Origin: Clostridia bacterium
GTDB taxonomy: Bacteria; Bacillota; Clostridia; Oscillospirales; CAG-272
Assembly (NCBI GenBank): GCA_017942005.1
Contig: JAGAVJ010000003.1
Location: forward strand, 37,700-101,699
Reading direction: 5' to 3'
Length of the DNA stretch: 64,000 nt
Position numbers and translations under genes: made by a program. Shown here in pieces: positions 35,081-45,697 of the stretch. Under the pieces are notes generated by a model. It saw only the letters and a list, made by a program, of their open reading frames with translations, was not told the DNA's origin and ran no database searches. Positions within the stretch are counted from its first letter, which is position 1. Every line of letters starts with the position of its first letter.

Positions 35081-35123
35081 GGGGTTCCGGCTGTAGTTTG
35101 CAGTTTACGCCACAATTCCACTA

Positions 35124-35168
35124 AGAAAGGAAAACTTTCGCTAACGCGAAAGTTTTGGTCATATAATG
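35124..35168 (+). promoter_or_regulatory. Split leader of thiN
   Basis: AAGAAAGGAAA, a 9-bp hairpin AACTTTCGC/GCGAAAGTT, then TTGGTCATATA and the ATG at 35166. It nearly matches the leader at 18583, but no complete short ORF is present; a TAA overlaps the ATG. Confidence 0.5.
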
Positions 35169-35852
35169 ATCGACTACAACGTATTATTTTCCTCTCTGCC
35201 TCTGTCTTTTCATGACGATGTGCCCGCCTGCATCATCGTCGGAGCGGGAGACCTTGGACACGCGCCGATTACACCAAAGGCAAATGATCTCGTCATCGCA
35301 GCAGACGGCGGCTATCGGTATTTGCAGGAGCGCGGCGTTCGGTGTGACCTTTTGATGGGCGATCTTGACTCCCTGCCCGGGGATACCGTCATCGCAGCGG
35401 AAACCAAGCGCTACAGTCCGATCAAAGACGACACCGACACCATGCTTGCGGTCCGCCACGGATTACAGCTCGGATATCAAAAATTTCTTCTATACGGCAT
35501 GTTCGGCGGGCGGTTTGACCATACGGTCGGAACCTTGCAGACCATCGCGTTTTTGACCCGCGCCGGTGCGGTCGGGTATGCTTTTGAGGAAACGCAGGAC
35601 GGCATGCATGCCTCTTATGTTTCCGCAGTTATGGGGACATCCTGCCGTTTTTCATCGGACGCTGCCGGCTATCTCTCGGTCATCGCCTTTGGCGGAGATG
35701 CGGTTGTGACATTGGAAAATCTAAAATATCCGCTCGACCGCTATACACTCAAACCCGACATTGCGCTTGGGATTTCCAATGAATTTCTGCCGGGAAAATC
35801 TGCCTGTGTCACCGTGGAGGACGGTCTTGCTTTGATCGTAAAACCGATATGA
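35166..35852 (+). CDS. thiN: Thiamine pyrophosphokinase
   Basis: 228 residues, the normal length. It transfers pyrophosphate from ATP to thiamine. Motifs: AADGGYRYL, LLMGDLDSLPGD, SPIKDDTDTMLAV (metal and phosphate ligands) and GMFGGRFDHTVG; the C-terminal beta-sandwich binds thiamine. Its stop overlaps the start of the HAD gene (ATGA), so the two are translationally coupled. No thiamine riboswitch is seen upstream. Confidence 0.95.
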   Translation: MIDYNVLFSSLPLSFHDDVPACIIVGAGDLGHAPITPKANDLVIAADGGYRYLQERGVRCDLLMGDLDSLPGDTVIAAETKRYSPIKDDTDTMLAVRHGLQLGYQKFLLYGMFGGRFDHTVGTLQTIAFLTRAGAVGYAFEETQDGMHASYVSAVMGTSCRFSSDAAGYLSVIAFGGDAVVTLENLKYPLDRYTLKPDIALGISNEFLPGKSACVTVEDGLALIVKPI

Positions 35853-36514
35853 CCATGCAGCGAAAAAAGAAAGCCGCAATTTTTGATCTGGACGGCACAC
35901 TGCTTGACTCCATGCACGTCTGGTATGAAGTCGATGAAATCTTTCTTGCACGCCGCAATATTGCGCTTCCTGCCGATTATGCCGAAGCGCTTGCGCCCAT
36001 GGGATTTGCCGCCGCTGCCGTATACACAAAAAATCGCTTTGCACTGCCCGAAACAGAATCTGCCATCATCGCAGAATGGAATGCGCTGGCAACAGAAGCC
36101 TATGAAACGCGCGTCCCGCTCAAACCCTATGCAAAGGAATATCTTGTGTCTCTGCAAAAACGGCACATTCCCATTTCCGCAGCAACCGCATCACTTCCGC
36201 AGTTTTACATGCCGGCGCTGAAGCGGCTTGGCATCTGGTCCTGCTTCTCCTCTATAACGGAACTTTCAGAGGTGTCCCACGGCAAAGGCAGCCCCGACAT
36301 CTATCTGCGTGCCGCGGAGAAAATGGGGCATTCTCCGGAAGACTGCGTTGTATTTGAAGACATTGTCCCCGGTATTCGCGGAGCGGCGGCAGGCGGTTTT
36401 TACACCGTCGCCGTTTATGACGACGCACAAACGGCAAACAAAGACTTGCTTTGCGCCATTTCCGACCGCAGTATCAGCTCGTTTGCCGAAATGCTTGCAG
36501 ATGATTTATTTTAA
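35849..36514 (+). CDS. HAD-superfamily phosphatase (beta-phosphoglucomutase-like)
   Basis: 221 residues. Motif I IFDLDGTLLDSM with the Asp nucleophile (about residue 13), the small helical cap (about 20-85), motif II ISAATASL, and motif III/IV KGSPDIY ... CVVFEDIVPGIRGAAAGG. It is a class-IA HAD hydrolase acting on a small phosphorylated metabolite; the coupling with thiN hints at thiamine or nucleotide metabolism, but substrates of this family are broad. Its stop codon abuts the inverted-repeat element at 36515. Confidence 0.88.
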   Translation: MTMQRKKKAAIFDLDGTLLDSMHVWYEVDEIFLARRNIALPADYAEALAPMGFAAAAVYTKNRFALPETESAIIAEWNALATEAYETRVPLKPYAKEYLVSLQKRHIPISAATASLPQFYMPALKRLGIWSCFSSITELSEVSHGKGSPDIYLRAAEKMGHSPEDCVVFEDIVPGIRGAAAGGFYTVAVYDDAQTANKDLLCAISDRSISSFAEMLADDLF

Positions 36515-36692
36515 CGTGAGTTTGATGAGGAGGTGCTTTTTGAAAAAAGCACCTCCTCAAACTCCTCCGCAAAAACTTTTCAGATAAAAACACAATCGTT
36601 GTCTGTTTACCCAGTTTAAAATTTTTTGAATGGGGTTTGGGGAAAAGCTTTTTTTTAAAAAAGTTTTCCCCATGAAATTTATCGAACTCACG
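36515..36692. repeat. Modular inverted-repeat element, copy 3 (reverse orientation)
   Basis: CGTGAGTTTGATG to ATCGAACTCACG; hairpin A with tail AAACTCCTCCGCAAAAACTTTT, then the reverse-complemented hairpin B. It is very close to the copy at 40670 and begins at the last base of the HAD stop codon. Confidence 0.8.
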
Positions 36693-36723
36693 TGCGTTTT
36701 ACAATTGCCTATTTTGCATGAAT

Positions 36724-36931
36724 CAAATCCATGATCCCTGTCATACAATAACAGGGGACGGTATATGATACGCAGGCAGCTTTGCTGCAAACGCAAACTT
36801 TGAAAATACCGTCTCCGATACCATATCTCATTCCCGGTGCATGAAACTACCGGAGATGGGAAATACTCTTGGTATGAACGGCTCTGCCTTTTGGCATCCG
36901 AGGATTGTTGATAAACAGGGGAGTGTGAAGT
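36724..36931 (+). other. Structured leader upstream of the MazF gene
   Basis: An 8-bp stem GACGGTAT (36757) with ATACCGTC (36806) encloses a GCAGC/GCTGC hairpin and is preceded by a CCTGT/ACAGG hairpin. No antitoxin ORF is present in this gap. The function is unknown. Confidence 0.4.
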
Positions 36932-37564
36932 TTGAAAACAGGGTTTCAAACAGGGACAGAAGACGCGCCGATGAGCGCGAGTCCCAGAAAAACCGTGCCA
37001 ATCCGACGCGGTGATATTTATTATGCAGATTTAAGCCCCGTTGTCGGCTCTGAGCAGGGCGGACTGCGGCCGGTACTCATTATTCAGAACGATGTTGGAA
37101 ACCGATACAGTCCAACTGTCATTGCAGCCGCAATCACGAGTCAGCTGACCAAAGCAAAGCTTCCGACACACATCGATGTGTATGCGGACCGCTTCGGTCT
37201 TGCCAAGGATTCTGTGATTTTGCTTGAGCAGATACGTACCATCGACAAACGGCGCTTAAAAGAAAAAATGGGTCATCTGGACGACAGCGTCATGACACGT
37301 GTCAATGAAGCCATTTCCGTTTCCATTGGACTTGGCGGAGACCGTGCCCATGCGGGGCAGCGATATACAGAGGAAGAACCGACAGTACCGCACAATCCCG
37401 GAGGATATCCGGCTGTCGGTGATCTGCCGACAGAGCTTCCGGCAGCGGAACACCCGGCAGCAGAATTGCCCGCAGTAAAACCGCTTACGGTCGCAGCATC
37501 AGCAGTACCTGCAGCAGCAGTACCTGCTGCGGGTACCGTAATGAGTACACCCATGCAGGGATAA
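36932..37564 (+). CDS. MazF/PemK-type endoribonuclease toxin with low-complexity tail
   Basis: 210 residues from TTG at 36932 (GGGAG 8 bases upstream); an ATG at 36971 is the alternative. Residues about 22-130 align closely with Bacillus EndoA/Ndo[54 protein letters not shown]. These toxins cut mRNA at short sequences when released from antitoxin. The usual partner gene is missing. The extra 75-residue tail is rich in Pro, Ala, Glu and Thr ([15 protein letters not shown]), with a DNA repeat of GCAGCAGTACC units, and is not part of the fold. Confidence 0.9.
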   Translation: MKTGFQTGTEDAPMSASPRKTVPIRRGDIYYADLSPVVGSEQGGLRPVLIIQNDVGNRYSPTVIAAAITSQLTKAKLPTHIDVYADRFGLAKDSVILLEQIRTIDKRRLKEKMGHLDDSVMTRVNEAISVSIGLGGDRAHAGQRYTEEEPTVPHNPGGYPAVGDLPTELPAAEHPAAELPAVKPLTVAASAVPAAAVPAAGTVMSTPMQG

Positions 37565-37967
37565 ACAACCAATCATACGCTATTTGATTTTTCAAACGGC
37601 TGAACGTTGAAAGCATTGCATGTTCCGTTTTTGACACCGATGACAGGATCGGCGCATATACTGTCTTTGGAGGATAGAGACTCCAAAAAAACACGGCATC
37701 TCCATTTTCCAAAACAGATGACGGCAATATGCCGCCGCACTGGTTCTACATCAAAGTCAACAGTAAAAACCACCGTGCAAATATCTGTGTGCAGATGATT
37801 GCAGAAAGGACGGAACTTTTGCGCATGAAAGTCGTTGTATGGAAATCGCCCCGCATGCTGGTACCGTTTTTAAAGCGGTTCTTCCACATCGGAAAAGAAT
37901 CCGATTAATCGGTAATCGGGACTGTCCCCTCAAAGCATACTGCTGCAACCGTGCAGGGGTATCCCAC

Positions 37968-38011
37968 GGGGGCTGCTGCGAGCTGAAAAACTTGCAGCAG
38001 CTCCCTTTTTT
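37968..38011 (+). terminator. Terminator based on the GGGCTGTYGCA palindrome
   Basis: GGGGGCTGCTGC and GCAGCAGCTCCC arms followed by six T residues. The rest of 37565-38182 shows no gene I can support. Confidence 0.6.
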
Positions 38012-38182
38012 GCGGTTATACCGCGTGCTCTGCGATGCTGCCGCGTGCTCGGGTTATCGCATTTTACATGCTCCCTCCTACAAAATGATGATAAAAAAAG
38101 CTCCTCTAAAATGACATGCACCTCCCTATATTTCCAACTTTTGCGGTGCATATCAAAAAAGTCAAAAAATTTAGAAAAACTG

Positions 38183-38211
38183 TTGCTTTATGCGGTTTTG
38201 TGTGATATAAT
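38183..38211 (+). promoter_or_regulatory. Promoter for the small membrane protein and SGNH genes
   Basis: TTGCTT at 38183, 17-base spacer, TATAAT at 38206, with a very short leader before AAAAGGA and the ATG at 38231. Confidence 0.6.
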
Positions 38212-38230
38212 ATTCTTAAAAGGACAAAGC

Positions 38231-38563
38231 ATGTCGAAACCGTTTTTCACAGGAAATCCAATCGGGATTTATCAATTTCTGCGACGTATTTGTCCCAACA
38301 AAAAAAGAATGCTTCTTCGGCGGATAACAGCATTGACTGTCGCCGTTTTTTCAGCAATCCACTGTATCACAGAGTACAGCAGCTGCGAAAGCATTCCTTC
38401 ATATTCTCGCACCAAAATGCTGATTTTCCATCTCCTGCTGTCGGATATCCGACAGCATACCGACAAACCGCAGACGGTCAGAGCTGCTGACACGCACACC
38501 AAACCATACGGATCGGAACGCAAACTCCAATCGGACGCAGCGCCGTCATGCGGAACAAAATGA
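38231..38563 (+). CDS. Small hypothetical protein with one hydrophobic segment
   Basis: 110 residues; AAAAGGA sits 6 bases before the ATG and a good promoter is immediately upstream, which is why I accept it. It has a basic N-terminus (RRICPNKKRMLLRRITA), one probable membrane or signal segment (ALTVAVFSAIHCITEY) and a polar end. I recognise no family. It precedes the SGNH hydrolase gene by 39 bases and may be co-transcribed with it. Confidence 0.4.
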   Translation: MSKPFFTGNPIGIYQFLRRICPNKKRMLLRRITALTVAVFSAIHCITEYSSCESIPSYSRTKMLIFHLLLSDIRQHTDKPQTVRAADTHTKPYGSERKLQSDAAPSCGTK

Positions 38564-38602
38564 GAGATTTTTATAAATTTAAATTAAAGACGATAACGAC
38601 AA

Positions 38603-39799
38603 ATGAATAAACTGGATGAGCTTGCCAAACGCAGCAGCGGCATGCGTTGCGCGGTTCGACTGATGAAAACTGCAATCACAGGCGTCTGTGCCTGTCTTCT
38701 GATTGTATCGTCGACGCGCTTAGATTTCCGCAATATCACCTATGCACTGGATGAAACCAACGATACCGACCAGATGAATACCGCAGTCCCGCCATTCTCC
38801 GCGGAACTGCCCACAAAAAAGGAACTGCATTCCATGTCGGTCCCTGCATACAAGCCGCAGCCGCTGAACTCCATTCAGCCGCTTGACGAACAAAGCACCA
38901 TAAAATTGCTGTCTCAAGCTGCGGACGAATCGAACAGATCGGATGAGCAGACGAAAAACGATGTCCCTTCTGAAGGAAATCTCCCCGACGAAAATCTTCC
39001 CCAGGAGGATATCTATGTACGTCCGGGTCTTTCCAAACCGGAGAATTATACAGGTAATGCGGTCACCTTTGATAAAGAGGGGAATGTATTCATCTATGGG
39101 ACGCCCGTCACACCCATGCTGGGACAAACGACCGATATCACACCTACAGAACAATCCCCTGTTGCAGACGACTACTTTGATGATGCTGTCATCATTGGCA
39201 ACTCTTTGATTGTCGGCATGCAAAAAACCGGAATCATCCCCGCAACATATTACGCCAATATCGGGCTTTCCGTGCGTCAATTTTTTGAAAAAACATTTCT
39301 CCCCGCCCCGGACAACGGCTCATCGGAGCTTGTCACCGCGGCAGAAGCGCTGGTACGTGACGACAGCTTCGGTAAAGTCTACTTGATGTTTGGCATCAAT
39401 GAGCTTGGATGGGACAATCTTGACTCGTTTGTTTCCTATTATGAAACCATCATTGACACCATCCTGACCATACGCCCAGATGCAATCATTTATGTACAGA
39501 CGATTCTGCCGATCAACGAAAGCATTTACCGTCAGTCAGGCAATGCGTTTTCCTATTGCAACAATGCGCGTATTGGGCAGTTTAATGAAGCAATTGCAGA
39601 AATTGCAGAAAGCCGGCATGTTGTGCTGCTGACGCCGGGTGAAATGATGACCGACGCAGACGGGCAGCTGCAAGCTGACGCCACCGCAGACGGCGTTCAT
39701 CTGTCGAGACCGTATTTAGAGATGTGGAAAGACTACCTTGTCACACACACGGTGCCGGAGGTTGATCTGCATATCTTTTATGAATCCCCCTCTGCATAA
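38603..39799 (+). CDS. SGNH/GDSL-family hydrolase, membrane anchored
   Basis: 398 residues. An N-terminal membrane segment (AITGVCACLLIVSSTRLDF region, about 22-40) puts the catalytic part outside. A disordered linker extends to about residue 180, then SGNH blocks: DDAVIIGNSLIVGM (nucleophile Ser), LMFGINELGWDN (block III Asn) and TADGVHLSRPYLEMW (Asp-His pair). Proteins of this kind in Firmicutes are cell-surface acyl esterases, for instance acting on wall polymers or exopolysaccharide. A terminator follows. Confidence 0.85.
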   Translation: MNKLDELAKRSSGMRCAVRLMKTAITGVCACLLIVSSTRLDFRNITYALDETNDTDQMNTAVPPFSAELPTKKELHSMSVPAYKPQPLNSIQPLDEQSTIKLLSQAADESNRSDEQTKNDVPSEGNLPDENLPQEDIYVRPGLSKPENYTGNAVTFDKEGNVFIYGTPVTPMLGQTTDITPTEQSPVADDYFDDAVIIGNSLIVGMQKTGIIPATYYANIGLSVRQFFEKTFLPAPDNGSSELVTAAEALVRDDSFGKVYLMFGINELGWDNLDSFVSYYETIIDTILTIRPDAIIYVQTILPINESIYRQSGNAFSYCNNARIGQFNEAIAEIAESRHVVLLTPGEMMTDADGQLQADATADGVHLSRPYLEMWKDYLVTHTVPEVDLHIFYESPSA

Positions 39800-39839
39800 G
39801 GGAGACAGCAGCTTCTGCACACACAAACGGAAATAAAGT

Positions 39840-39892
39840 CAGAAAAAGCGGCATTGCTGCCTTCCATGGTGCGGGATGCTGCTTTTCTTTCA
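39840..39892 (+). terminator. Terminator after the SGNH hydrolase gene
   Basis: AGAAAAAGCGGCAT pairs with ATGCTGCTTTTCT, followed by TTCATAAAAC. The loop is about 21 bases. Confidence 0.6.
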
Positions 39893-39977
39893 TAAAACAT
39901 AAAAATCTCAAATACTCCCCCTTCCCCCGCCCGTCCCTTCCACCCCCTCAATGATTGAAAGGAATCTATCACCGCCC

Positions 39978-40595
39978 ATGAACCACTCCCCCCTCAAGCA
40001 TCCTCATACGGTTGTACCGTGTCCAAAAATGAAGCGTGCCACAGCACGTCTTGCCGCAGCACGTCTTACAGCAGCGCTGCTTGCCGCAGCAAACATTGCG
40101 GCTGCCCTTTCCTTCTCTTCCTGTAATGGCAATCCCACACCGGATCATCCGGATACCGACGGACATACAGAAATGATCACAGATACAGCAGAATCAGCAG
40201 CGCCCCTCTCTGTCGGCGAACTTGCAGACCAAATTGCAGCAGGCTGTACCTTTTCCGAGGAGCTGTCACGCAATGACGTTTACCTCGATACTCACCCCTT
40301 CGGTTTTTCCGCACTGAAGGAGCAGCTCGTTTCCTATGCGGCATATGTGCCGTCCGGAATCATTCCGGAGGAAGTGTTTGTTTTTGAAGCCGTCAGCACA
40401 GACGATACGGCAGCAATTGCAGACAAACTGCGTGCCTATGTCGCCTATCAAGCGGAAGAATATGCAAAATATGCTGCATCTCAGGTGCCGAAGCTGGATG
40501 ATCCTGTGATTGTGACACACGATACCATTGTGGTATATGTTATTTCTACAGACAATGCTGCGGCGCAAACCGTTGTCAACGATATCCTGAACTGA
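39978..40595 (+). CDS. DUF4358 lipoprotein
   Basis: 205 residues from the ATG at 39978 (GAAAGGAAT upstream); a later ATG at 40029 (MKRATARLAAARL) would give a more typical signal peptide. Lipobox region ALSFSSC, then a polar linker, and a DUF4358 domain (VGELADQIAAGCTFSEEL, then VFEAVSTDDTAAIADKL and AYVAYQAEEYAKYA). DUF4358 proteins are small surface lipoproteins of Clostridia with no known function, often near SGNH or acyltransferase genes, as here. Its C-terminus ends with VVYVISTDNAAAQTVV. Confidence 0.75.
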   Translation: MNHSPLKHPHTVVPCPKMKRATARLAAARLTAALLAAANIAAALSFSSCNGNPTPDHPDTDGHTEMITDTAESAAPLSVGELADQIAAGCTFSEELSRNDVYLDTHPFGFSALKEQLVSYAAYVPSGIIPEEVFVFEAVSTDDTAAIADKLRAYVAYQAEEYAKYAASQVPKLDDPVIVTHDTIVVYVISTDNAAAQTVVNDILN

Positions 40596-40622
40596 ATAAA
40601 CCGCTGTTCCATACAAGCAGAA

Positions 40623-40660
40623 GGGGCTGTCGCAAATTTTCAATTTGCAGCAGCCTCTTC
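40623..40660 (+). terminator. Hairpin after the DUF4358 gene
   Basis: AAGGGGCTGTCGCAAATT pairs imperfectly with AATTTGCAGCAGCCTCTT, a GGGCTGTYGCA-family palindrome with a short T-rich end. Confidence 0.45.
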
Positions 40661-40669
40661 TTAAATCAA

Positions 40670-40850
40670 CATGAGTTCGATGAGGAGATGCTTTTTGAAA
40701 AAAGCACCTCCTCAAACTCCTCCGCAAAAACTTTTCAGTTACAAAAAACACAATATTGGTCTGTTCACCCAGTTGAAAGTTTTTTGAATGGGGTTTGGGG
40801 AAACGCTTTTTTTTTTAAAAGTTTTCCCTGTGAAAATCATCGAACTCACG
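40670..40850. repeat. Modular inverted-repeat element, copy 4, with perfect 9-bp target duplication
   Basis: CATGAGTTCGAT to ATCGAACTCACG, flanked exactly by TTAAATCAA at 40661-40669 and 40851-40859. Hairpin A then hairpin B. This copy defines the element ends. Confidence 0.85.
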
Positions 40851-40869
40851 TTAAATCAAGTTCAGACCT

Positions 40870-42497
<1,628 letters not shown>

Positions 42498-42845
42498 CCA
42501 TGCTCTGGGGTTATTTTACTTGATTATGACCATAAGTGACTGTATTTAGTATACTGTATTTTCGGATTTTTTGCAATGACCAATCTTGCGAAAAAGATAG
42601 ACATATCCTGCTGTTTTTTGTATTTTTACGGCCTTTGCTGCGGTACTGCTGCATGTTGGGATATTGCATGTTGGTATCTGTGTGTCCAAAGCTGCCGCCG
42701 ACTGTCAATTGTCCAATATCTCACGGGTTCCATAACTTCTTATGAACACTCTGCTGTCCGTCGGAATACACTGAAACTGACCCTTACAATCCATATACAG
42801 TAAAAGCGCGGAATTGATCCTATACGAAAGGAATGATGAAATATC

Positions 42846-43853
42846 GTGGAATCTACACATATAGATCATACATGCACTGTCAAGCTTGCCCTGCTCGGCG
42901 GTGATCTGCGGCAGATGGTCACGGCAAAGTCGCTGGCAGAGGATGGCTATGAGGTCGCTGTATGGGGCATTGATACGTATGCCGGGGACTGGGGAGGCGT
43001 AACACGCGCTGCTGACCTCTGTTCTGCCGTTTGCGGCGCCGATCTTGTGGTGCTGCCGCTGCCCGTTACCCAGGACGATATCCGTCTGCACTGTCCCCTG
43101 ACAAAAAAGAACATTTTATTGAAGGACATTTTTTGTGTACTCACGCCGGGGCAGCAGGTAATCGGCGGGAAGGTGACAGAAGCTGTACGCACATTGGCAT
43201 CTGAATACGGTATTACCGTCAGCGATTATTTACAGCGAGAAGAACTTGCGGTTGCAAATGCGGTTCCTACCGCAGAAGGTGCGCTTGCCATTGCCATGGC
43301 AGAGGTACCGTATACCATTCACGGTGCGCGCTGTCTGGTGCTTGGATACGGACGCATCGGCAAAACCCTTGCCCATACTCTCTCTGCAATCGGTGCCAAC
43401 GTCACAGTGGCAGCAAGAAAGGCTGAGGACCTTGCATGGATCCGCTCAAACGGTCATACAGCGCTTTCCATGGAGGACCTGTTGTGCGATGACGGCGGTC
43501 CGCTCTCTTATGATATCGTATTCAATACTGTGCCGAAACAGATTGTCGGCGCGTCGCTTTTGTCCCGTCTGCCAAAGGATGTGCTGCTGCTCGATTTGGC
43601 ATCCGCGCCCGGCGGCATCGACCGCGACTATGCAGAAACGCACGGCTATCACATCGTCTGGGCACTGTCTCTGCCCGGAAAAACCGCCCCGGTAACGGCT
43701 GGAAAAATCATCGGTGAAAGCATCCGCAGTATTTTAAAGGAACAGAAGCACACAGAAAAAGCCCCTGGATGCAGCTGCAATTGCCCCCAGAGTCCGTGCT
43801 GCAAGGAAACCGCCCAGGCGACAAATCAGCCGGAAAGGAGTGCAAACCCATGA
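42846..43853 (+). CDS. dpaA: Dipicolinate synthase subunit A
   Basis: 335 residues from a GTG start with AAAGGA about 13 bases upstream. DpaA (SpoVFA) with DpaB oxidises dihydrodipicolinate to dipicolinic acid in the mother cell, the spore-core chelator. N-terminal domain KLALLGGDLRQMVTAKSLAE; Rossmann domain CLVLGYGRIGKTLAHTLSAI (NAD(P)-binding GxGxxG, about 155); conserved NTVPKQIV and LLDLASAPGGID; ending LPGKTAPVTAGKII. The last 35 residues are a Cys-rich extension (CSCNCPQSPCC) not usual in the family. It overlaps dpaB by ATGA. Confidence 0.95.
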   Translation: MESTHIDHTCTVKLALLGGDLRQMVTAKSLAEDGYEVAVWGIDTYAGDWGGVTRAADLCSAVCGADLVVLPLPVTQDDIRLHCPLTKKNILLKDIFCVLTPGQQVIGGKVTEAVRTLASEYGITVSDYLQREELAVANAVPTAEGALAIAMAEVPYTIHGARCLVLGYGRIGKTLAHTLSAIGANVTVAARKAEDLAWIRSNGHTALSMEDLLCDDGGPLSYDIVFNTVPKQIVGASLLSRLPKDVLLLDLASAPGGIDRDYAETHGYHIVWALSLPGKTAPVTAGKIIGESIRSILKEQKHTEKAPGCSCNCPQSPCCKETAQATNQPERSANP

Positions 43854-44395
43854 TCGGATATGCCATCTGCGGCTCTTTTTGTACCCACAGCCGCGCACTG
43901 ACAACACTGCGCACCTTAAAGGAACAGGGATATGAAATACAGCCCATTGTCAGTGAAATTACCGCCACACAAGATACCCGGTTCGGCACCGCAAAGGAGC
44001 TTTTGGCGGCGCTTTCGGACATTACAGGACGTCCCGTCATCAAATCCATCGCCGCTGCGGAGCCGCTTGGTCCCATGCTGCCGCTTGATCTGCTCATCAT
44101 TGCCCCCTGCACAGGAAATACGCTTGCAAAAATGGCAAACGGTATTACCGATACTACTGTTACCATGGCGGCAAAGGCACAGCTGCGCGCAGACCGCCCG
44201 GTTTTAATCGGGCTTGCCACAAACGATGCACTGTCGGCAAATCTGCAAAATCTTGCAAGAATGCACACGCGCAAACATATTTCTTTTGTTCCGATGAAAA
44301 TGGATGATCCGGAAAAGAAACCGTATTCTCTCGTCTGCAATTTTGAAGAAATTCCCGCTATCACCGCCTCTATTCTGCAAACAAAAAACACATAA
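43850..44395 (+). CDS. dpaB: Dipicolinate synthase subunit B (flavoprotein)
   Basis: 181 residues from the ATG at 43850; GGAAAGGAG is 8 bases upstream and the start overlaps the dpaA stop. Flavoprotein fold related to phosphopantothenoylcysteine decarboxylase: IGYAICGSFCTHSRAL with the FMN-binding Ser/Thr, LLIIAPCTGNTLAKMANGI, and RPVLIGLATNDALSANL. Position next to dpaA makes the identity firm and shows the host makes endospores. Sigma-K or sigma-E control is expected; I could not pick a convincing promoter. Confidence 0.95.
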   Translation: MIGYAICGSFCTHSRALTTLRTLKEQGYEIQPIVSEITATQDTRFGTAKELLAALSDITGRPVIKSIAAAEPLGPMLPLDLLIIAPCTGNTLAKMANGITDTTVTMAAKAQLRADRPVLIGLATNDALSANLQNLARMHTRKHISFVPMKMDDPEKKPYSLVCNFEEIPAITASILQTKNT

Positions 44396-44399
44396 ATAA

Positions 44400-44568
44400 C
44401 GTAAGTTTGATAGTATTTTTGGGGAAAACTTTTCCCCAAAAAAAGATTTTCCCCAACCCCCTTTCAAAAAACTTTACCTATATTTTATTGGTTTCTCAGT
44501 TTAAAAGTTTTTGCGGTGGAGTTTGAGGAGATGCTTTTTTCAAAAAGCACCTCCTCAGCGTACTCACA
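44400..44568. repeat. Modular inverted-repeat element, copy 5
   Basis: CGTAAGTTTGAT at the left and a decayed GTACTCACA at the right; hairpin B (GGGGAAAACTTTTCCCC variant) then hairpin A. No clear target duplication. Confidence 0.7.
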
Positions 44569-44579
44569 TGAAAAGAATC

Positions 44580-44615
44580 GGCTGCACCATTTGGAACTAC
44601 CCAAACGGTGCAGCC
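44580..44615. terminator. Bidirectional terminator between dpaB and the reductase gene
   Basis: GGCTGCACCATTTGG pairs with CCAAACGGTGCAGCC (one mismatch); AAAAGAAT precedes and AATATTTTATGTTTT follows, so it can serve both convergent genes. Confidence 0.75.
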
Positions 44616-44654
44616 AATATTTTATGTTTTATGGGATACTAAGCTTGACTGATC

Positions 44655-45644
44655 TCAGGCAAGAATCTGCGCAATTTCCGCCTTTTCCTCATTGGTAAAG
44701 GTGAGGTTATTCAGCGTACAAAGATTGTCTTTGATCTGTGCCGCACTGGACGCGCCGGTCAGGACCGTTGTCACACCCGGATTGGAAAGACACCATGCCA
44801 ACGCCATTTGGGACAGCTTTTGTCCGCGGCGTTTTGCAAGGGCGTTCAGCCGTAACAGTCTATCGTGCTGGCGAAGGACGTCGTCGCGCATCCAGCCGGT
44901 ACGGGACGCACGGGAGCCGTCCGGAATGCTGCCGTCCAGATATTTATCCGTCAGAAGTCCGGATTGAAGCGGACAGAAGACTGCGATACCAAATCCTTCT
45001 TCCACTGCCAGCCGGTCAAGACCGTCGGATTCAATCCAGCGGTTGAGCATGGAGTATGACGGCTGATTGATAACAAACGGCGTGTGCAGTTCACGGAACA
45101 CCGACAATATCGCCTTTGTTTGTGCGCTGTTGTAGTTGGAAATACCCACATACAGCGCCTTGCCGGAACGGACGATCTGATCCAGTGCAAGCGCGGTTTC
45201 TTCCACAGGGGTTTCGGGATCGGGCTTATGGTGATAGAAGATATCGACATAGTCCAGCTGCATACGCTTCAGGCTCTGGTCAAGGCTGGAAATCAGATAC
45301 TTGCGGGAACCGCCGTCGCAGCCGTAGGGACCGGGCCACATACCGTAGCCTGCCTTGGTAGAGATGCAAAGCTCATCGCGGTACACACGCATGGAACGCG
45401 CCATGACATATCCAAAGTTTTCCTCTGCAGAGCCGCCGACCGGCTGACCGTAGTTATTTGCCAGGTCAAAGTGTGTGATGCCGCCGTCAAACGCGGTGTG
45501 AATCATTTCCTCCACACGGTCAAGCGGGACACTGGAGCCGAAATTCTGCCAAAGCCCCAAAGAAATCGCAGGAAGCTTCAAGCCTGACTTTCCACAGCGG
45601 CGATAGGGCATTTCATCGTAACGGTTGGGATTTGCACAGTACAT
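44655..45644 (-). CDS. Aldo/keto reductase
   Basis: 329 residues from the ATG at 45644 (GAAAGGAAT upstream); longer in-frame starts run into the adjacent repeat. It belongs to the YghZ/GpsA-like AKR group: active-site Asp-Tyr-Lys-His are in THFDLANNYG (Asp, Tyr), CISTKAG (Lys) and DIFYHHKPDP (His). The NADPH site is in the C-terminal STNPG-like LSNPGVTTVLTGASSAAQI. Relatives reduce L-glyceraldehyde 3-phosphate and other aldehydes. Monocistronic. Confidence 0.92.
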   Translation of the reverse strand: MYCANPNRYDEMPYRRCGKSGLKLPAISLGLWQNFGSSVPLDRVEEMIHTAFDGGITHFDLANNYGQPVGGSAEENFGYVMARSMRVYRDELCISTKAGYGMWPGPYGCDGGSRKYLISSLDQSLKRMQLDYVDIFYHHKPDPETPVEETALALDQIVRSGKALYVGISNYNSAQTKAILSVFRELHTPFVINQPSYSMLNRWIESDGLDRLAVEEGFGIAVFCPLQSGLLTDKYLDGSIPDGSRASRTGWMRDDVLRQHDRLLRLNALAKRRGQKLSQMALAWCLSNPGVTTVLTGASSAAQIKDNLCTLNNLTFTNEEKAEIAQILA

Positions 45645-45697
45645 AGATAAGATTCCTTTCTTTGATATCAGTTGTGTATCATGGGAAAGAACATTTT

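Noticed and set aside
37565..38182. Small overlapping ORFs between the MazF gene and the next promoter
   Set aside because: No ribosome binding sites, composition not protein-like, and interrupted by a terminator.
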